Positions 1 through 8,850 of a DNA stretch of 56,308 nucleotides are shown one piece after another. Below the pieces are notes generated by a model. The model ran no database searches. It was not told where the DNA came from and worked only from the letters and a program-made list of their open reading frames with translations. The position numbers were made by a program, and so were the translations under genes. The DNA is from Armatimonadota bacterium. GTDB lineage: Bacteria; Armatimonadota; Fimbriimonadia; Fimbriimonadales; ATM1. The stretch spans positions 1-56,308 of the forward strand of contig JAJPJR010000044.1 of NCBI GenBank assembly GCA_021324165.1, written 5' to 3'. How positions within the stretch are numbered: the first letter of the stretch is position 1; each line of letters starts with the position of its first letter.

Positions 1-365
1 AGAATGGCGCGTTGGATGGGAGCCGCGCCGCGGTATTTGGGAAGAACGCTTGCGTGGATGTTGATGCCCCCACGCAATGCAGATTGGAGCAATGACTGCG
101 GCAGAATCTGTCCATAAGCGGCCACCAACAACGCGTCTGCGTTGAGAGAACGGATGAACTGAACGAACTCGGGAGCCTTGCAGTTGAGGGGAGTGGAAAC
201 CGGGAGTTCAAGTTTTTCGGCTGCGATGGCTACCGGCGATGGAATCAGCTGCCGGTTTCTTCCTTGCGGTTTGGGGGGTTGGGATATCACCTGCAGAACG
301 GAATCGCTGACGGCCTGCATTGCTGGAACCGCAAACGAACTGGTGCCGAAAAACACGAGCCGCAT
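1..365 (-). CDS. fmt: Methionyl-tRNA formyltransferase, N-terminal part (runs off the window)
   Basis: Formylates the amino group of initiator Met-tRNA using 10-formyl-tetrahydrofolate, in the cytoplasm. The translation from the ATG at 365 begins MRLVFFGTSSFAVPAM, the usual Fmt start. It reaches NIHASVLPKYRGAAP, the conserved formyl-transferase loop (family form NxHxSLLPxYRGAAP) with its catalytic Asn and His. The gene leaves the window at base 1, so the C-terminal two thirds are not visible. It follows def by 3 bases, the widespread def-fmt pairing that couples formylation with deformylation. The family assignment is secure; completeness of the gene cannot be judged. Confidence 0.95.
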   Translation of the reverse strand, partial: MRLVFFGTSSFAVPAMQAVSDSVLQVISQPPKPQGRNRQLIPSPVAIAAEKLELPVSTPLNCKAPEFVQFIRSLNADALLVAAYGQILPQSLLQSALRGGINIHASVLPKYRGAAPIQRAI

Positions 366-368
366 GCG

Positions 369-899
369 CTACTCGTCGTTGTACCCCGCGGGATACTGCC
401 AATGAAGGGTTGCCTGATCTACTTTGTCAATGAACAGGATTCCATCCAAGTGATCAATTTCGTGTTGAACAACGCGCGCGGCCATGCCTTCCAACCGCAG
501 CTTCACCGGCCTGCCATCACGATCCAACCCTTTGACTTCGACAACGGCAGCCCGCTCGACATCGCCATAAAGCCCAGGAAGGCTGAGACATCCTTCTTCA
601 CCTACTGCATTGCCCTCGCTGAAAACGATTTCGGGGTTCGCGAGCGCGATCGGTTTCCTTCCCGCTGGGACGAACACGATGATGCGTTGGAGCTCTCCAA
701 TCTGATTCCCCGCGAGACCGACTCCGTGCGCGTCGGTCATCGCCTGAATCATCTGGTCCATCAGCGCGCGGGTTTTTTTTGTAACTCTTTCGATGGGCAG
801 CGCGCGCGCCCGAAGCACGTCCGCGGGATACTTGACGATGGGACGCTCTTCGGTTTGCACCCACAGGTGCTGAAACTCCTTCGGTACGACGATATCCAT
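369..899 (-). CDS. def: Peptide deformylase
   Basis: Removes the N-formyl group from nascent proteins; a metal-dependent cytoplasmic hydrolase. The 176-aa product is normal length. All three family motifs are present: GVGLAGNQIG (motif 1, near residue 59), EGCLSLPG (motif 2, with the metal-binding Cys) and QHEIDHLDG (motif 3, two His ligands and the catalytic Glu). In motif 1 a Gly replaces the common Ala of GLAAxQ. The ATG at 899 is the only sensible start. fmt follows after 3 bases, so the two are co-transcribed. The 39-base gap to the divergent gene at 939 must hold promoters for both directions. Confidence 0.96.
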   Translation of the reverse strand: MDIVVPKEFQHLWVQTEERPIVKYPADVLRARALPIERVTKKTRALMDQMIQAMTDAHGVGLAGNQIGELQRIIVFVPAGRKPIALANPEIVFSEGNAVGEEGCLSLPGLYGDVERAAVVEVKGLDRDGRPVKLRLEGMAARVVQHEIDHLDGILFIDKVDQATLHWQYPAGYNDE

Positions 900-924
900 A
901 ATCCGTTCGATATAAATTATCTCC

Positions 925-930
925 TATAAT
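925..930 (+). promoter_or_regulatory. Candidate -10 box (TATAAT) for the ceramidase-like gene
   Basis: A perfect TATAAT ends 8 bases before the ATG at 939. Transcription would start about 2 bases before the start codon, giving a nearly leaderless mRNA, and no Shine-Dalgarno sequence fits in between. No clear -35 was found. Sequence match only; the start site is inferred. Confidence 0.5.
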
Positions 931-938
931 GCGTTGAG

Positions 939-2207
939 ATGTTGAGTTTGGCATTGGGATTGTTCTTGGCGCGGGCCGACCGTTTGGAGATTGCTGTTGG
1001 AATTCACGAATTGGGCGCAGGCAGACGGCTGCCGCTCGGCGGCTACACCGAACGGCGCGACAAGATGGCGGATTCCGGCGGCAAGCCGCTGGAGGCGCGG
1101 GCGTTTGTGTTTCGTCAGGGCGATCTGAAGTTGGCGCTGGTGTCGGTGGAACTGCTCACCGTGCCACGATCTTTTTATTTGGACGTGAAAAGGCTGCTGC
1201 CTGGGTATGAGGTGCTGGTTTGCGCGAGCCACACGCATTGCGCGCCCGACAGTCAGATGCTCAACTCCAACATGACCATGAAGATCCCAGGAATCGCTGC
1301 TTTTGACAAAGAAGTTGCCGCCGCGTTTGCGCGCGATGTTGCCGAGGCTGTTCGCGCAGCCAAAAGTTTTCGAGTGGTTCAGTGGATCAGGTGGAATGAA
1401 TCGCACGTAGAGTTGAATCGAACGCGTCGCGGCGATGGTTCGAGCCGGCCGCGGTTCGTTCGGCTGCAGATTTCTGACGGCACGAGGCTTTATACGGTTG
1501 GTCAGTTTTCCGCTCACCCAACCGTTTTGGGTCCCGAATGGAACAAGACCGACGGCGATTGGCCCGGCGCATGGATGCGATTGGCACCCGCTGGCGAAAC
1601 TCGGATGTTTTTGAACGGAGCGATGGGCGACGTTTCGCCGGTTCCGCCGAACGGTGCGAGCGGGATGAAGGGGGTTGAGGCGATGGCATCGGCCCTGGAA
1701 AAAGCCAAAACGGAGTTTTCTGAATCGGTTGCATCGCCGCAAATTTCGCTTGAAGAGTCGCCGATTGATCTGCCGCCGGTGCGGCCGCATCCCGATTTTG
1801 CAAAACTCAACGGGATTCCATCGGCGCTCGCGAACCTGTTGGTTTCGAAGTTTGCGGAAACCGAAGGCAGCGTGCAGGTGCTGAAGTTTTCGAACCGATT
1901 TGCGCTCGTTTTTGTGCCAGCCGAACCGACCGATGCGCTGGGAGCGGCGATCGAGGCGCAGGTTGCGGGCAGATCGGCAACGGTTTCATTTTGCAACGGC
2001 TGGCTGGGATATGAACTCACCCGCAGCCAGTATCGGAATGGGGGATACGAGGCGTCGCTTTCATTTCATGGAGAGGAGATTGCCGACAGAATTGTGGATG
2101 CGGCGAAGCGCGCGGATCACACTTTGGCCTTCGAAAAGATTTCGAGACCTGCAGCGTTCCAATCATCCAGAAACCGTTTCAGACCCGCTTCGGAAAGCGG
2201 GTGGTGA
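939..2207 (+). CDS. Neutral/alkaline ceramidase-like protein
   Basis: Resembles the N-terminal domain of neutral, non-lysosomal ceramidases, which hydrolyse amide bonds of ceramide-like lipids. In bacteria the substrate of such short homologues is usually unknown. The 422-aa product has a short hydrophobic N-terminus (export plausible), the metal-site-like ASHTHCAPDSQ near residue 96, and FLNGAMGDVSPVPP near residue 225, matching the family GNxGDVSP segment. It lacks the C-terminal domain of full-length ceramidases. The last 30 codons overlap the transaldolase gene on the opposite strand by 91 bases. The terminal residues (rich in Arg, Ser and Pro) look like read-through rather than conserved sequence. 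The likely promoter is the TATAAT at 925. Confidence 0.8.
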   Translation: MLSLALGLFLARADRLEIAVGIHELGAGRRLPLGGYTERRDKMADSGGKPLEARAFVFRQGDLKLALVSVELLTVPRSFYLDVKRLLPGYEVLVCASHTHCAPDSQMLNSNMTMKIPGIAAFDKEVAAAFARDVAEAVRAAKSFRVVQWIRWNESHVELNRTRRGDGSSRPRFVRLQISDGTRLYTVGQFSAHPTVLGPEWNKTDGDWPGAWMRLAPAGETRMFLNGAMGDVSPVPPNGASGMKGVEAMASALEKAKTEFSESVASPQISLEESPIDLPPVRPHPDFAKLNGIPSALANLLVSKFAETEGSVQVLKFSNRFALVFVPAEPTDALGAAIEAQVAGRSATVSFCNGWLGYELTRSQYRNGGYEASLSFHGEEIADRIVDAAKRADHTLAFEKISRPAAFQSSRNRFRPASESGW

Positions 2208-2788
2208 AACAACTGTTGGAAGATTTTGAACGGCATGGTGGCGATGTGCGCGCCGCACCTTAGCGATTCGACCACGTGCATCGGGTGTCTTATGCTTGCG
2301 ACCAGCACTTCGCTGTCGAATCCGTAAGATTCGACCATTTCAACGGTTTCGCGCACGGCTTGCATGCCGTCGCCGCCGATATCGTCCACGCGGCCGACGA
2401 AATTGCTGATGAACGTGGCGCCGGCTTTGGCTGCAAGCAGCGCTTGATTCACCGAAAACACCAACGTAACGTTGGTGCGCACTCCGCGGTCGGAAAGTGT
2501 TCTGGTCAGCCGAACTCCATTTTCAGTCATCGGCACTTTCACAACGATCTGTTCGTGCCAGGAATGGATTTCGAGCGCCTCTTTCAGCATGGCGTCGTAA
2601 TCGGTTGCGACCAGTTCGGCGCTGATGGCGCCGCCCGGAACGCATTCGCAGATTTCCAAAACCGTTTCGCGGAACCCCCGCCCCGATTTGGCTATCAGCG
2701 ACGGGTTGGTGGTAACGCCGTCGAGCACGCCCCATTCGGCTGCGGCTTTAACTTCGCGCACATCGCCGGTATCCAGGAACAGTTTCAT
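2117..2788 (-). CDS. tal: Transaldolase, small (TalC/FSA-like) type
   Basis: Transfers a dihydroxyacetone unit between sugar phosphates in the pentose phosphate pathway (or acts as fructose-6-phosphate aldolase). At 223 aa it belongs to the short subfamily. It begins MKLFLDTGD, carries GVTTNPSL near residue 25 and the Schiff-base Lys in VVKVPMTENG near residue 85, and ends with the usual HPLSEAGLKRFLDDW. It starts 9 bases after the oxidase subunit IV gene, so it is probably the last gene of the Act/cox operon, an unusual metabolic passenger there. Its 3' end overlaps the convergent ceramidase-like gene by 91 bases; because the C-terminal family sequence lies in the overlap, this reading frame is certainly real. 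Confidence 0.95.
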   Translation of the reverse strand: MKLFLDTGDVREVKAAAEWGVLDGVTTNPSLIAKSGRGFRETVLEICECVPGGAISAELVATDYDAMLKEALEIHSWHEQIVVKVPMTENGVRLTRTLSDRGVRTNVTLVFSVNQALLAAKAGATFISNFVGRVDDIGGDGMQAVRETVEMVESYGFDSEVLVASIRHPMHVVESLRCGAHIATMPFKIFQQLFHHPLSEAGLKRFLDDWNAAGLEIFSKAKV

Positions 2789-2797
2789 GCGGAGATT

Positions 2798-3166
2798 CTA
2801 CTCGGCAGGAGGCTGCTCGCCGCCGCGCTGAGGCTGTGTGGGGCTGGACGTTGCATCCATGTGCCGGCTGGAATAGTCCGTGAGGTTCAAACCGATCATG
2901 ATGAGGAAGAAGAAAATACCGGTGAGCGCCCAGATGCGTGACAACCGCCCGGCTTTTCCAAGATGCATAAAAAACAGCACAACCAAAACCGTTTTGACCA
3001 TAGCAATCAGCATCGCGGCGTACATGTTTAGGATTCCTAAATCCACGCGGGCAACTGCGACCGTTATGATGAGCAGCCCGAGAAGGGCGAAGTAGTTTGC
3101 CAAGTACGATCCCACGCTTGCAGCGTGGACAACGTCACTGTGTTCTTCGTCGTGCAAATTGGTCAT
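2798..3166 (-). CDS. coxD: Cytochrome c oxidase subunit IV (caa3 type)
   Basis: Small accessory membrane subunit of the haem-copper oxidase. The 122-aa product has three predicted membrane helices (about 25-45, 50-70 and 80-100) with the family segment AMLIAMVKTVLVVLFFMHL between the second and third. It is followed by a polar Pro/Gln-rich tail. It sits 4 bases downstream of subunit III, at the end of the coxB-A-C-D order typical of caa3 oxidases. Its function in the complex is structural or assembly-related and not catalytic. Confidence 0.9.
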   Translation of the reverse strand: MTNLHDEEHSDVVHAASVGSYLANYFALLGLLIITVAVARVDLGILNMYAAMLIAMVKTVLVVLFFMHLGKAGRLSRIWALTGIFFFLIMIGLNLTDYSSRHMDATSSPTQPQRGGEQPPAE

Positions 3167-3170
3167 GGTT

Positions 3171-3812
3171 TTATTTCGAAATCAGATACAAAAGGGGATA
3201 GAGGAAAATCCAAACGATATCCACGAAGTGCCAATACAGCCCCACGAGTTCAACGGGAATGAAATCCTGCCTCATTCTGCGCATGTTGATCGTTCGAATC
3301 GTAATGGCGCTGATGACCAAAATTCCGATGAGGACGTGAAATCCGTGCAGTCCCGTGAGTGCGAAATACAGCCCCATAAACAGTTCCTGTCCAGGATCGT
3401 CTTTGTGGGCGAACAGCGGCCCGGGAACGATGTGCTCGCGGAATTTTTTGGAATACTCAAAATACTTGACAATCATGAATCCAAACGCGAGCAGAACGGT
3501 GCAAACCAAAAACAGCACCTGCGGCTTCCATTTGTTGAGCATAGCGGCGCGCACCGCCAGCGCCATGGTGAGCGAACTGGTGAGGAGGATGAGCGTGTTC
3601 AGGCCGCCGAGCCGCCAATCTAAATGATGATGGCCGTGCACCCAGCCTTCGGGGAACTTCGCTCGGTAGATGATATATGCGGTGAACAGGCCGCCGAAAA
3701 ACATCACCTCGGTCACCAGGAAGATCCACATGCCGATCGTGTAGGATTCGATCTGCTGTTTTAAATCTTCGAACTGATGTCCTAAGTGCAGTTCCTGTTC
3801 ATGCGCGCTCAT
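3171..3812 (-). CDS. coxC: Cytochrome c oxidase subunit III
   Basis: Integral membrane subunit III of the caa3-type oxidase, without redox cofactors; in the family it stabilises proton uptake. About five predicted helices follow [21 protein letters not shown], the family signature containing the conserved Glu, and the protein ends with [20 protein letters not shown], the conserved last helix. I chose the ATG at 3812 because a GGAGG lies 6 bases before it; an in-frame TTG six bases upstream is less likely. The start overlaps the end of coxA by 14 bases, implying translational coupling. A second subunit III gene lies at 16428-17069. Confidence 0.95.
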   Translation of the reverse strand: MSAHEQELHLGHQFEDLKQQIESYTIGMWIFLVTEVMFFGGLFTAYIIYRAKFPEGWVHGHHHLDWRLGGLNTLILLTSSLTMALAVRAAMLNKWKPQVLFLVCTVLLAFGFMIVKYFEYSKKFREHIVPGPLFAHKDDPGQELFMGLYFALTGLHGFHVLIGILVISAITIRTINMRRMRQDFIPVELVGLYWHFVDIVWIFLYPLLYLISK

Positions 3813-5424
3813 GCACAACCTCCGGCGCCTCGTAATCGGGCTTATAGGCGTACGCTTCTTCGCGCATTACGGGCTTGAAATCAAAGTTGTCGGTGGGCGG
3901 CGGCGAATCGGTAACCCATTCGAACCCTTTTGCGCCCCATGGGTTTTTGGGAGCCTTCGCGCCGAATTTCACCGAATAGAGCAGGTAGCAAAACGTGAGA
4001 ATGTAACCGAATCCCAAAACTGTGGCACCAAGCGAGGAACAGACGTGCAGCACCTGAAATTCGTCGCTGTAACTGTGATACCTTCGCGGCATTCCCAAAT
4101 AGCCCAAAATGAACTGTGGGAAGAACGTGAAGTTGAAGCCCAAAAAGATAATGACGGCAGCCCACCTTGCCAGACCTTCCGCATACAGTTTGCCTGTAAT
4201 CTTCGGCCACCAAAAATGCAGCCCTCCCAAAAAGCCCATGATGGCCGAACCCACCATCACATAATGGAAGTGCGCAACCACGAAATAGGTGTCTTGAAAA
4301 TGAATGTCGGTGCCGAGCGATGCCAGGAACAAACCCGTGAGGCCGCCGATCAAGAACAAGCCGATGAAACCGATGGCGAAATACATCGGCGATTCGAAAT
4401 GGATTTCTCCTTTATAGAATGTGGCTGTCCAGTTGAACACCTTCACCGCAGAAGGAATCGCCACCAAAAACGTGAGGAACGAAAACACCATGGCCGAATA
4501 GGTGGAAAGCCCGCTCGTGAACAGGTGATGCGCCCAAACAATAAAACCGATGATCGCAATGGCCAAACTGGAATATGCGACGAACTCGTATCCGAAGATG
4601 CGCTTGCGGCAGAAGCAGGCGACGATTTCGCTGATCACCCCCATCGGCGGCAGAATCATGATGTAAACCGCGGGATGCGAATAAAACCAGAACATGTGCT
4701 GAAACAGAATGGGATCGCCCCCCAAAGCCGGGTCGAAAATCCCGATGTGCGCAACCTTTTCAAGGCCGACAAGAAACACCGTGATGGCGATCACAGGAGT
4801 TGCAAGCACCATGATCAAACTGGTTGCGTAGTTGGCCCAAACGAACAGCGGCAGCCTGAACCACGTCATCCCCGGAGCGCGCATTTTGTGAATGGTAACG
4901 ATGAAATTCAGCCCCGTCATAATGGATGAGAAACCGGTGATGAACACCGCCGTAACTGCCAGCACAACCGATGTGTGCGAGAAACTTGTGCTGTAAGGCG
5001 TGTAAAACGTCCATCCCGTATCAATGCCGCCGAAGATGACGGCCATGATGCCGAACACGCCGCCAATGGTAAACACATACCAGCTGAGCAGATTCAGCCT
5101 GGGAAATGCCACGTCGCGCGCGCCGATCATCAGCGGCAGACAGAAGTTGCCAAGCACCGCGGGCACCGCCGGAATCAGCACCCAGAAAACCAGCGTAACG
5201 CCGTGAATCGTGAACGCTTTGTTGTAGGCATCGGAAGTCAGAAGGTCACCTTTGGGAGTCAGCAGTTCTGCTCTTATCAATGCGGCCATCGAGCCGCCGA
5301 CAATGAAGAACACACAGATGACCAAAAGGTACATGATTCCGATGCGCTTGTGATCGAGCGTGGTAAGCCAGCTTTTGATTCCCAATTCGGAATCCAGATA
5401 GTTCGGTTTTTGGGCGATGCTCAT
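3799..5424 (-). CDS. coxA: Cytochrome c oxidase subunit I (caa3, A2-type)
   Basis: Catalytic subunit carrying haem a and the haem a3-CuB centre, where oxygen is reduced to water with proton pumping. The 541-aa product has 12 predicted helices. [13 protein letters not shown] includes a haem ligand, and [10 protein letters not shown] includes two His ligands to the haems. The CuB helix reads [15 protein letters not shown]: Ala replaces the Glu of the A1 motif HPEVY, while the cross-linked His and Tyr are kept. YSHPxV is the recognised A2-type pattern of Rhodothermus and Thermus caa3 enzymes, where the helix VI Tyr-Ser replaces the Glu. It overlaps coxB by ATGA, so translation is coupled. Confidence 0.98.
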   Translation of the reverse strand: MSIAQKPNYLDSELGIKSWLTTLDHKRIGIMYLLVICVFFIVGGSMAALIRAELLTPKGDLLTSDAYNKAFTIHGVTLVFWVLIPAVPAVLGNFCLPLMIGARDVAFPRLNLLSWYVFTIGGVFGIMAVIFGGIDTGWTFYTPYSTSFSHTSVVLAVTAVFITGFSSIMTGLNFIVTIHKMRAPGMTWFRLPLFVWANYATSLIMVLATPVIAITVFLVGLEKVAHIGIFDPALGGDPILFQHMFWFYSHPAVYIMILPPMGVISEIVACFCRKRIFGYEFVAYSSLAIAIIGFIVWAHHLFTSGLSTYSAMVFSFLTFLVAIPSAVKVFNWTATFYKGEIHFESPMYFAIGFIGLFLIGGLTGLFLASLGTDIHFQDTYFVVAHFHYVMVGSAIMGFLGGLHFWWPKITGKLYAEGLARWAAVIIFLGFNFTFFPQFILGYLGMPRRYHSYSDEFQVLHVCSSLGATVLGFGYILTFCYLLYSVKFGAKAPKNPWGAKGFEWVTDSPPPTDNFDFKPVMREEAYAYKPDYEAPEVVHERA

Positions 5425-6422
5425 TGCTTTGTTTCCTGTTTTCGGCTTGCGGTGGGCAGGGTTGTCCCCGCTTGAATCTGCGGATTAGAAAGCGAGTTAA
5501 TGTATGCGATGATTTCGAACACCTGCTGTTCGTCAATCTGCCCTTTGAACGAAGGCATGATGTTTTGATACCCTTTCACAACCATCGCATCGGGTTCGTA
5601 AATGGATCTTCGAATGTAATCTTCATCGGCCGTGATGCGCCGCCCATCGGCCATTTCGCGTTCTTTTCCGAACAGGCCGGCGAGCGAAGGCGCTGTGGCT
5701 GCTTTGCCAGCGCCATGGCAGCCGGCGCAGCGCGTAACAAACAGCTTTTCTCCCTGCTCCACCATGGTATCCGGGCGGCCGAATTTGTTCATGCCCCATT
5801 TGGTATCCGATAGCCACTTTTGATAATCTTCTGGGGTCATCACATAAACCGTTCCGATCATCTCGGAATGGTTCGTTCCGCAATATTCGGCACAGAAAAG
5901 ATGGTATTTGCCGACTTTGGTCGCGCGGAACCATTGGGTGGAAAAGTATTCCGGCAAAACGTCCTTTTTGATGCGGAAATCGGGAATGAAAAATGAATGA
6001 ATCACGTCCTGCGAAATCATCATGAGTTTGATGTCGCGGTTGACCGGAATGTGAAGTTCATTATTTTCCCGTTGGCCCGTTGGGTGCTGAATGTGCCACA
6101 TCCGCTGCTTGCCCACCACCGAGATGTTGAGCGCGCCTGCGGTGTTCTTGGGGGAATACATCTCGACGTACAACTTGGCCGACCAAAGAAACACCGGCAC
6201 GCCCATCAGGAACGGGATCACCGACCACGCGAGTTCCAGCGCGGTGTTGTGATGCGGAGGCCTGGTGCGGTTCGCCTTGGATCCGGCGCGATATTTCACG
6301 CTTAGATAAATGATGGCGAACACCACGCCAAACGTGAAGAAGATCGTCAACGCCAGAAGGACATAGAATATGTAATCAACTTCGGGCGCAAAATTCGACG
6401 CTTGTTCTGGAACGAATCTCAT
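5421..6422 (-). CDS. coxB: Cytochrome c oxidase subunit II fused to cytochrome c (caa3)
   Basis: Electron entry subunit of the caa3 oxidase. In order: two N-terminal membrane helices, a periplasmic cupredoxin domain with the CuA ligands in [13 protein letters not shown] (about residue 180), and a C-terminal cytochrome c domain with haem site CAGCH (about residue 232) and a likely axial Met in NIMPSFKGQ. At 333 aa this is the usual size of a subunit II plus one haem domain. No lipobox Cys was seen. The fused haem domain lets the oxidase take electrons directly from alternative complex III. It overlaps SCO upstream (4 bases) and coxA downstream (ATGA). Confidence 0.97.
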   Translation of the reverse strand: MRFVPEQASNFAPEVDYIFYVLLALTIFFTFGVVFAIIYLSVKYRAGSKANRTRPPHHNTALELAWSVIPFLMGVPVFLWSAKLYVEMYSPKNTAGALNISVVGKQRMWHIQHPTGQRENNELHIPVNRDIKLMMISQDVIHSFFIPDFRIKKDVLPEYFSTQWFRATKVGKYHLFCAEYCGTNHSEMIGTVYVMTPEDYQKWLSDTKWGMNKFGRPDTMVEQGEKLFVTRCAGCHGAGKAATAPSLAGLFGKEREMADGRRITADEDYIRRSIYEPDAMVVKGYQNIMPSFKGQIDEQQVFEIIAYINSLSNPQIQAGTTLPTASRKQETKQ

Positions 6423-7252
6423 CGGCTGTCCTCTTCAACCTCGTCGCCTGTCGTCAGAGGCGTCCGCTTGTCTTTCTTGATGGATCGAATGATGAACACG
6501 GCAAGCGCTCCAATCACAAGAATCGCCATAATCCGCATGGCGGGAATGATCACGAAGCCATATTTGCCCTGAATGGGATCGTAATCCAAGCAAAGCAAAA
6601 GCGCCGTGTCAACCAGGCTGCCGATTCGTTCTTCCGAACTCTGAACCAACGCGAGTCTCAAATCGCGTTCGCTGAACTCGATTCCATAATAGTACTGCGC
6701 GATTTTTCCTTTTGGCGTGATCACCATAATCGCCGCGCCGTGAACATACAGCTTGGTGGTCGGATCATACTTGTATCGGAACCCCGTCGCGTCGGCAACT
6801 TTTTTGATTTCCGACTCGTCGCCCGTAAGAAAGTGCCAGCCGTTTTCCGAGCCGGGCCGTCTGTACTCTTGAACATAAGACTGTTTCTTTTTCGCGGCTA
6901 AATCCGATGTCTCGGTGGGATCAATGCTGATGAACATCACGTCGAACTGATTGCCCGCATCGAACGGAAGCACCTTGAGGGTTTGCAGCAAACCGTTCAT
7001 CACTTGGCCGCACAGCTTCGGACAGCGATAATACACAAGCGCCAAAATCACAGGTTTTTTGCCGCCGAAATAGTCGCCGAGCGGCGTTTGTCGCCCCGTT
7101 TCGTCGCGAAACTGCGCATCCAAAGGCAGCTGCCAGTTCAAATGCTGATCAATTCTAACCCCGTTGGTAATGTTTTGCAGTTTGCCCTGAGCAAAACCGG
7201 CTGCAAACAGACCGATAACCAACCCGATTCCAAATATTCTTATGGAGTTCAT
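6419..7252 (-). CDS. SCO1/SenC-family copper chaperone with C-terminal membrane anchor
   Basis: Delivers copper to, or reduces the Cys of, the CuA site of subunit II. The 277-aa product has an N-terminal hydrophobic segment (signal or anchor), a thioredoxin-like domain with the copper-binding CPKLC near residue 80 and its partner His in YVHGAAIMV, and a C-terminal helix near residue 250 followed by a basic tail. I place the start at the ATG at 7252, one base after the stop of the upstream gene; longer in-frame extensions overlap that gene and look unlike a signal peptide. The long type with a C-terminal helix is usual in Act/cox operons. A second SCO gene lies at 15817. Confidence 0.92.
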   Translation of the reverse strand: MNSIRIFGIGLVIGLFAAGFAQGKLQNITNGVRIDQHLNWQLPLDAQFRDETGRQTPLGDYFGGKKPVILALVYYRCPKLCGQVMNGLLQTLKVLPFDAGNQFDVMFISIDPTETSDLAAKKKQSYVQEYRRPGSENGWHFLTGDESEIKKVADATGFRYKYDPTTKLYVHGAAIMVITPKGKIAQYYYGIEFSERDLRLALVQSSEERIGSLVDTALLLCLDYDPIQGKYGFVIIPAMRIMAILVIGALAVFIIRSIKKDKRTPLTTGDEVEEDSR

Positions 7253-7253
7253 T

Positions 7254-7670
7254 TTAATGTTTCCCTCCTGCGGCTGCGGGCCGCGCAGGCAGCCCTTTCT
7301 TCGCGGTAATTTCGATCGCGCGTTCGATAGGAATGTGCACGATTCCTTTCTGCTTGTCCACCCACCCATACCCGTTCATTTCGACTTGCTGCCGCGTCGA
7401 AAACTGTTTCATATCAACACCGGGTTCCGATTGAAGCCTGGGCGCGGGCATCGCGGTGGGGCGCTGGAGCTGTAGGTCGGGGCTTGCCGATTGCGGCTGA
7501 TCCGGCGGACTCCATGCGCGGATAAGAAAGTATGAGATGATGACGACCGAGATGCAGCACACAGCCAGAACCACCGCCACAAGCAGCGCGCTTTTTGGAG
7601 TAAGCACTTCATCGGTAGCGATGCTGCCTTCGATGTTCGGTTCTGGATGTTCCGGCGTGTGATCATGCAT
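7254..7670 (-). CDS. Small membrane protein of the Act/cox operon
   Basis: A protein of about 138 aa with one predicted helix (about residues 28-55) and a periplasmic domain. The domain ends in a conserved-looking segment GYGWVDKQKGIVHIPIERA followed by the sequence ITAKKGLPARP. Similar short proteins with this 'IPIxRAMxLxxxxGLP' ending often sit between actF and SCO genes in other phyla, so a role in assembly of the oxidase or Act complex is likely but unproven. The ATG at 7670 overlaps the actF stop by 8 bases; an in-frame codon 15 bases further up is possible. It could correspond to a minor Act subunit. Confidence 0.75.
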   Translation of the reverse strand: MHDHTPEHPEPNIEGSIATDEVLTPKSALLVAVVLAVCCISVVIISYFLIRAWSPPDQPQSASPDLQLQRPTAMPAPRLQSEPGVDMKQFSTRQQVEMNGYGWVDKQKGIVHIPIERAIEITAKKGLPARPAAAGGKH

Positions 7671-8850
7671 GTTCGGCAACCTCACTCGGCTGTTGCAAAT
7701 ATCGCGGCAACAGCTGCGTAGACCTTAGAATCTGGCCGAAAACAGCAAACCAGATTCCTCCGATTCCAATGACGGCCGCCGCATCCACCCAACTGAACTG
7801 CACCCCCGTTCGGTGGAACGACGGCAAAACTTCCCACGTAACTTCCGCAATCCGGATAAGGAAAATCCAAATCGCTACAGGAAGCAGCATGCTCGGCGTG
7901 CGCTTCAAACGTGCGGAAAGCAGCAGCAAAAACGGCAGGAAAAAGTGCAGCAAAATGATGCCGGTGCCCACAGGCATCCACGGCCCCTCTTTCCTGTTCG
8001 CGTAATAAATAATCTCTTCGGGAAGATTGCCCGACCAGGTAATCAAAAACTGCGAAAATGCTAAATACGCCCAAAACACAACCAGCGTGAAAAGCAGGTT
8101 CCCAATATCATGAAAGTTCTTTGGATTTAAAAGTGAGGTGAACGGCTCCCGCTTCCACACCATGCCAAGATACGTCGCAGCAAGCGCCAGCGCCATCAGC
8201 GCGCCGCCAGCAACAAAAATCAAACCAAAAATCGTGGAATACCAATGCTGCTCCAGCGACATCACCCAGTCGGTTACCGCGAAATTCACCGTAAGCACCA
8301 ACAGCACCGCCCCAGGCGCGGCCAAATTCGTCCGCTTGATCAGATAGTTAACGTCTCCGGTCCGATCTTCATCCTTCGACCATTTGCTCAGCACGAATGC
8401 AAGCACAATCCAAACGGCAAAATAAACCGCCGAACGGATCGCAAACCATTGCAAATTCAACAGCGCAGCTCGGTGCTGCATCGTTTTGCTGGCCGCAACC
8501 AGGTCTGGATTCGCCCACGGATATATGTCTTTCAAAAAAGCAAGAATCGGAATGAACAGCACCGCCATCAACAGAACGGTTTTCGACCCCGCTTCCATCA
8601 CCCTGATGAACGTGTATCCCCACTTGCCGCGCGTCATGTGAATGAGCAAACTAATGCTGAGACAACCGAACGCCAGCACCGTCCACACCATAAAACCGTA
8701 CAGATACGACTGCCACGGATGTTCGACAGCCTTGGAAGACACACCGAAGAAAAACCCTCCCAAACCCACGATCGCCGCAACGACGCCGATCGCCTGCATC
8801 GTGCCGATGCCGCTGAGTTTCACGCGGGCTTCTTCAATGGGACTCGCCAT
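7663..8850 (-). CDS. actF: Alternative complex III subunit ActF (NrfD-related membrane protein)
   Basis: Quinol:cytochrome c oxidoreductase membrane subunit. The 395-aa product has about ten predicted helices. In the known structures, ActF is a shortened relative of the NrfD-like ActC and contributes to a possible proton path. Recognisable stretches are NFAVTDWVMSLEQHWYSTIF (mid-protein) and ITWSGNLPEEIIYY. The ATG at 8850 is preceded by GGAGGG at good spacing; a longer in-frame start at 8904 is less likely. It overlaps actE by 17 bases and the small membrane protein by 8. Confidence 0.93.
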   Translation of the reverse strand: MASPIEEARVKLSGIGTMQAIGVVAAIVGLGGFFFGVSSKAVEHPWQSYLYGFMVWTVLAFGCLSISLLIHMTRGKWGYTFIRVMEAGSKTVLLMAVLFIPILAFLKDIYPWANPDLVAASKTMQHRAALLNLQWFAIRSAVYFAVWIVLAFVLSKWSKDEDRTGDVNYLIKRTNLAAPGAVLLVLTVNFAVTDWVMSLEQHWYSTIFGLIFVAGGALMALALAATYLGMVWKREPFTSLLNPKNFHDIGNLLFTLVVFWAYLAFSQFLITWSGNLPEEIIYYANRKEGPWMPVGTGIILLHFFLPFLLLLSARLKRTPSMLLPVAIWIFLIRIAEVTWEVLPSFHRTGVQFSWVDAAAVIGIGGIWFAVFGQILRSTQLLPRYLQQPSEVAEHA

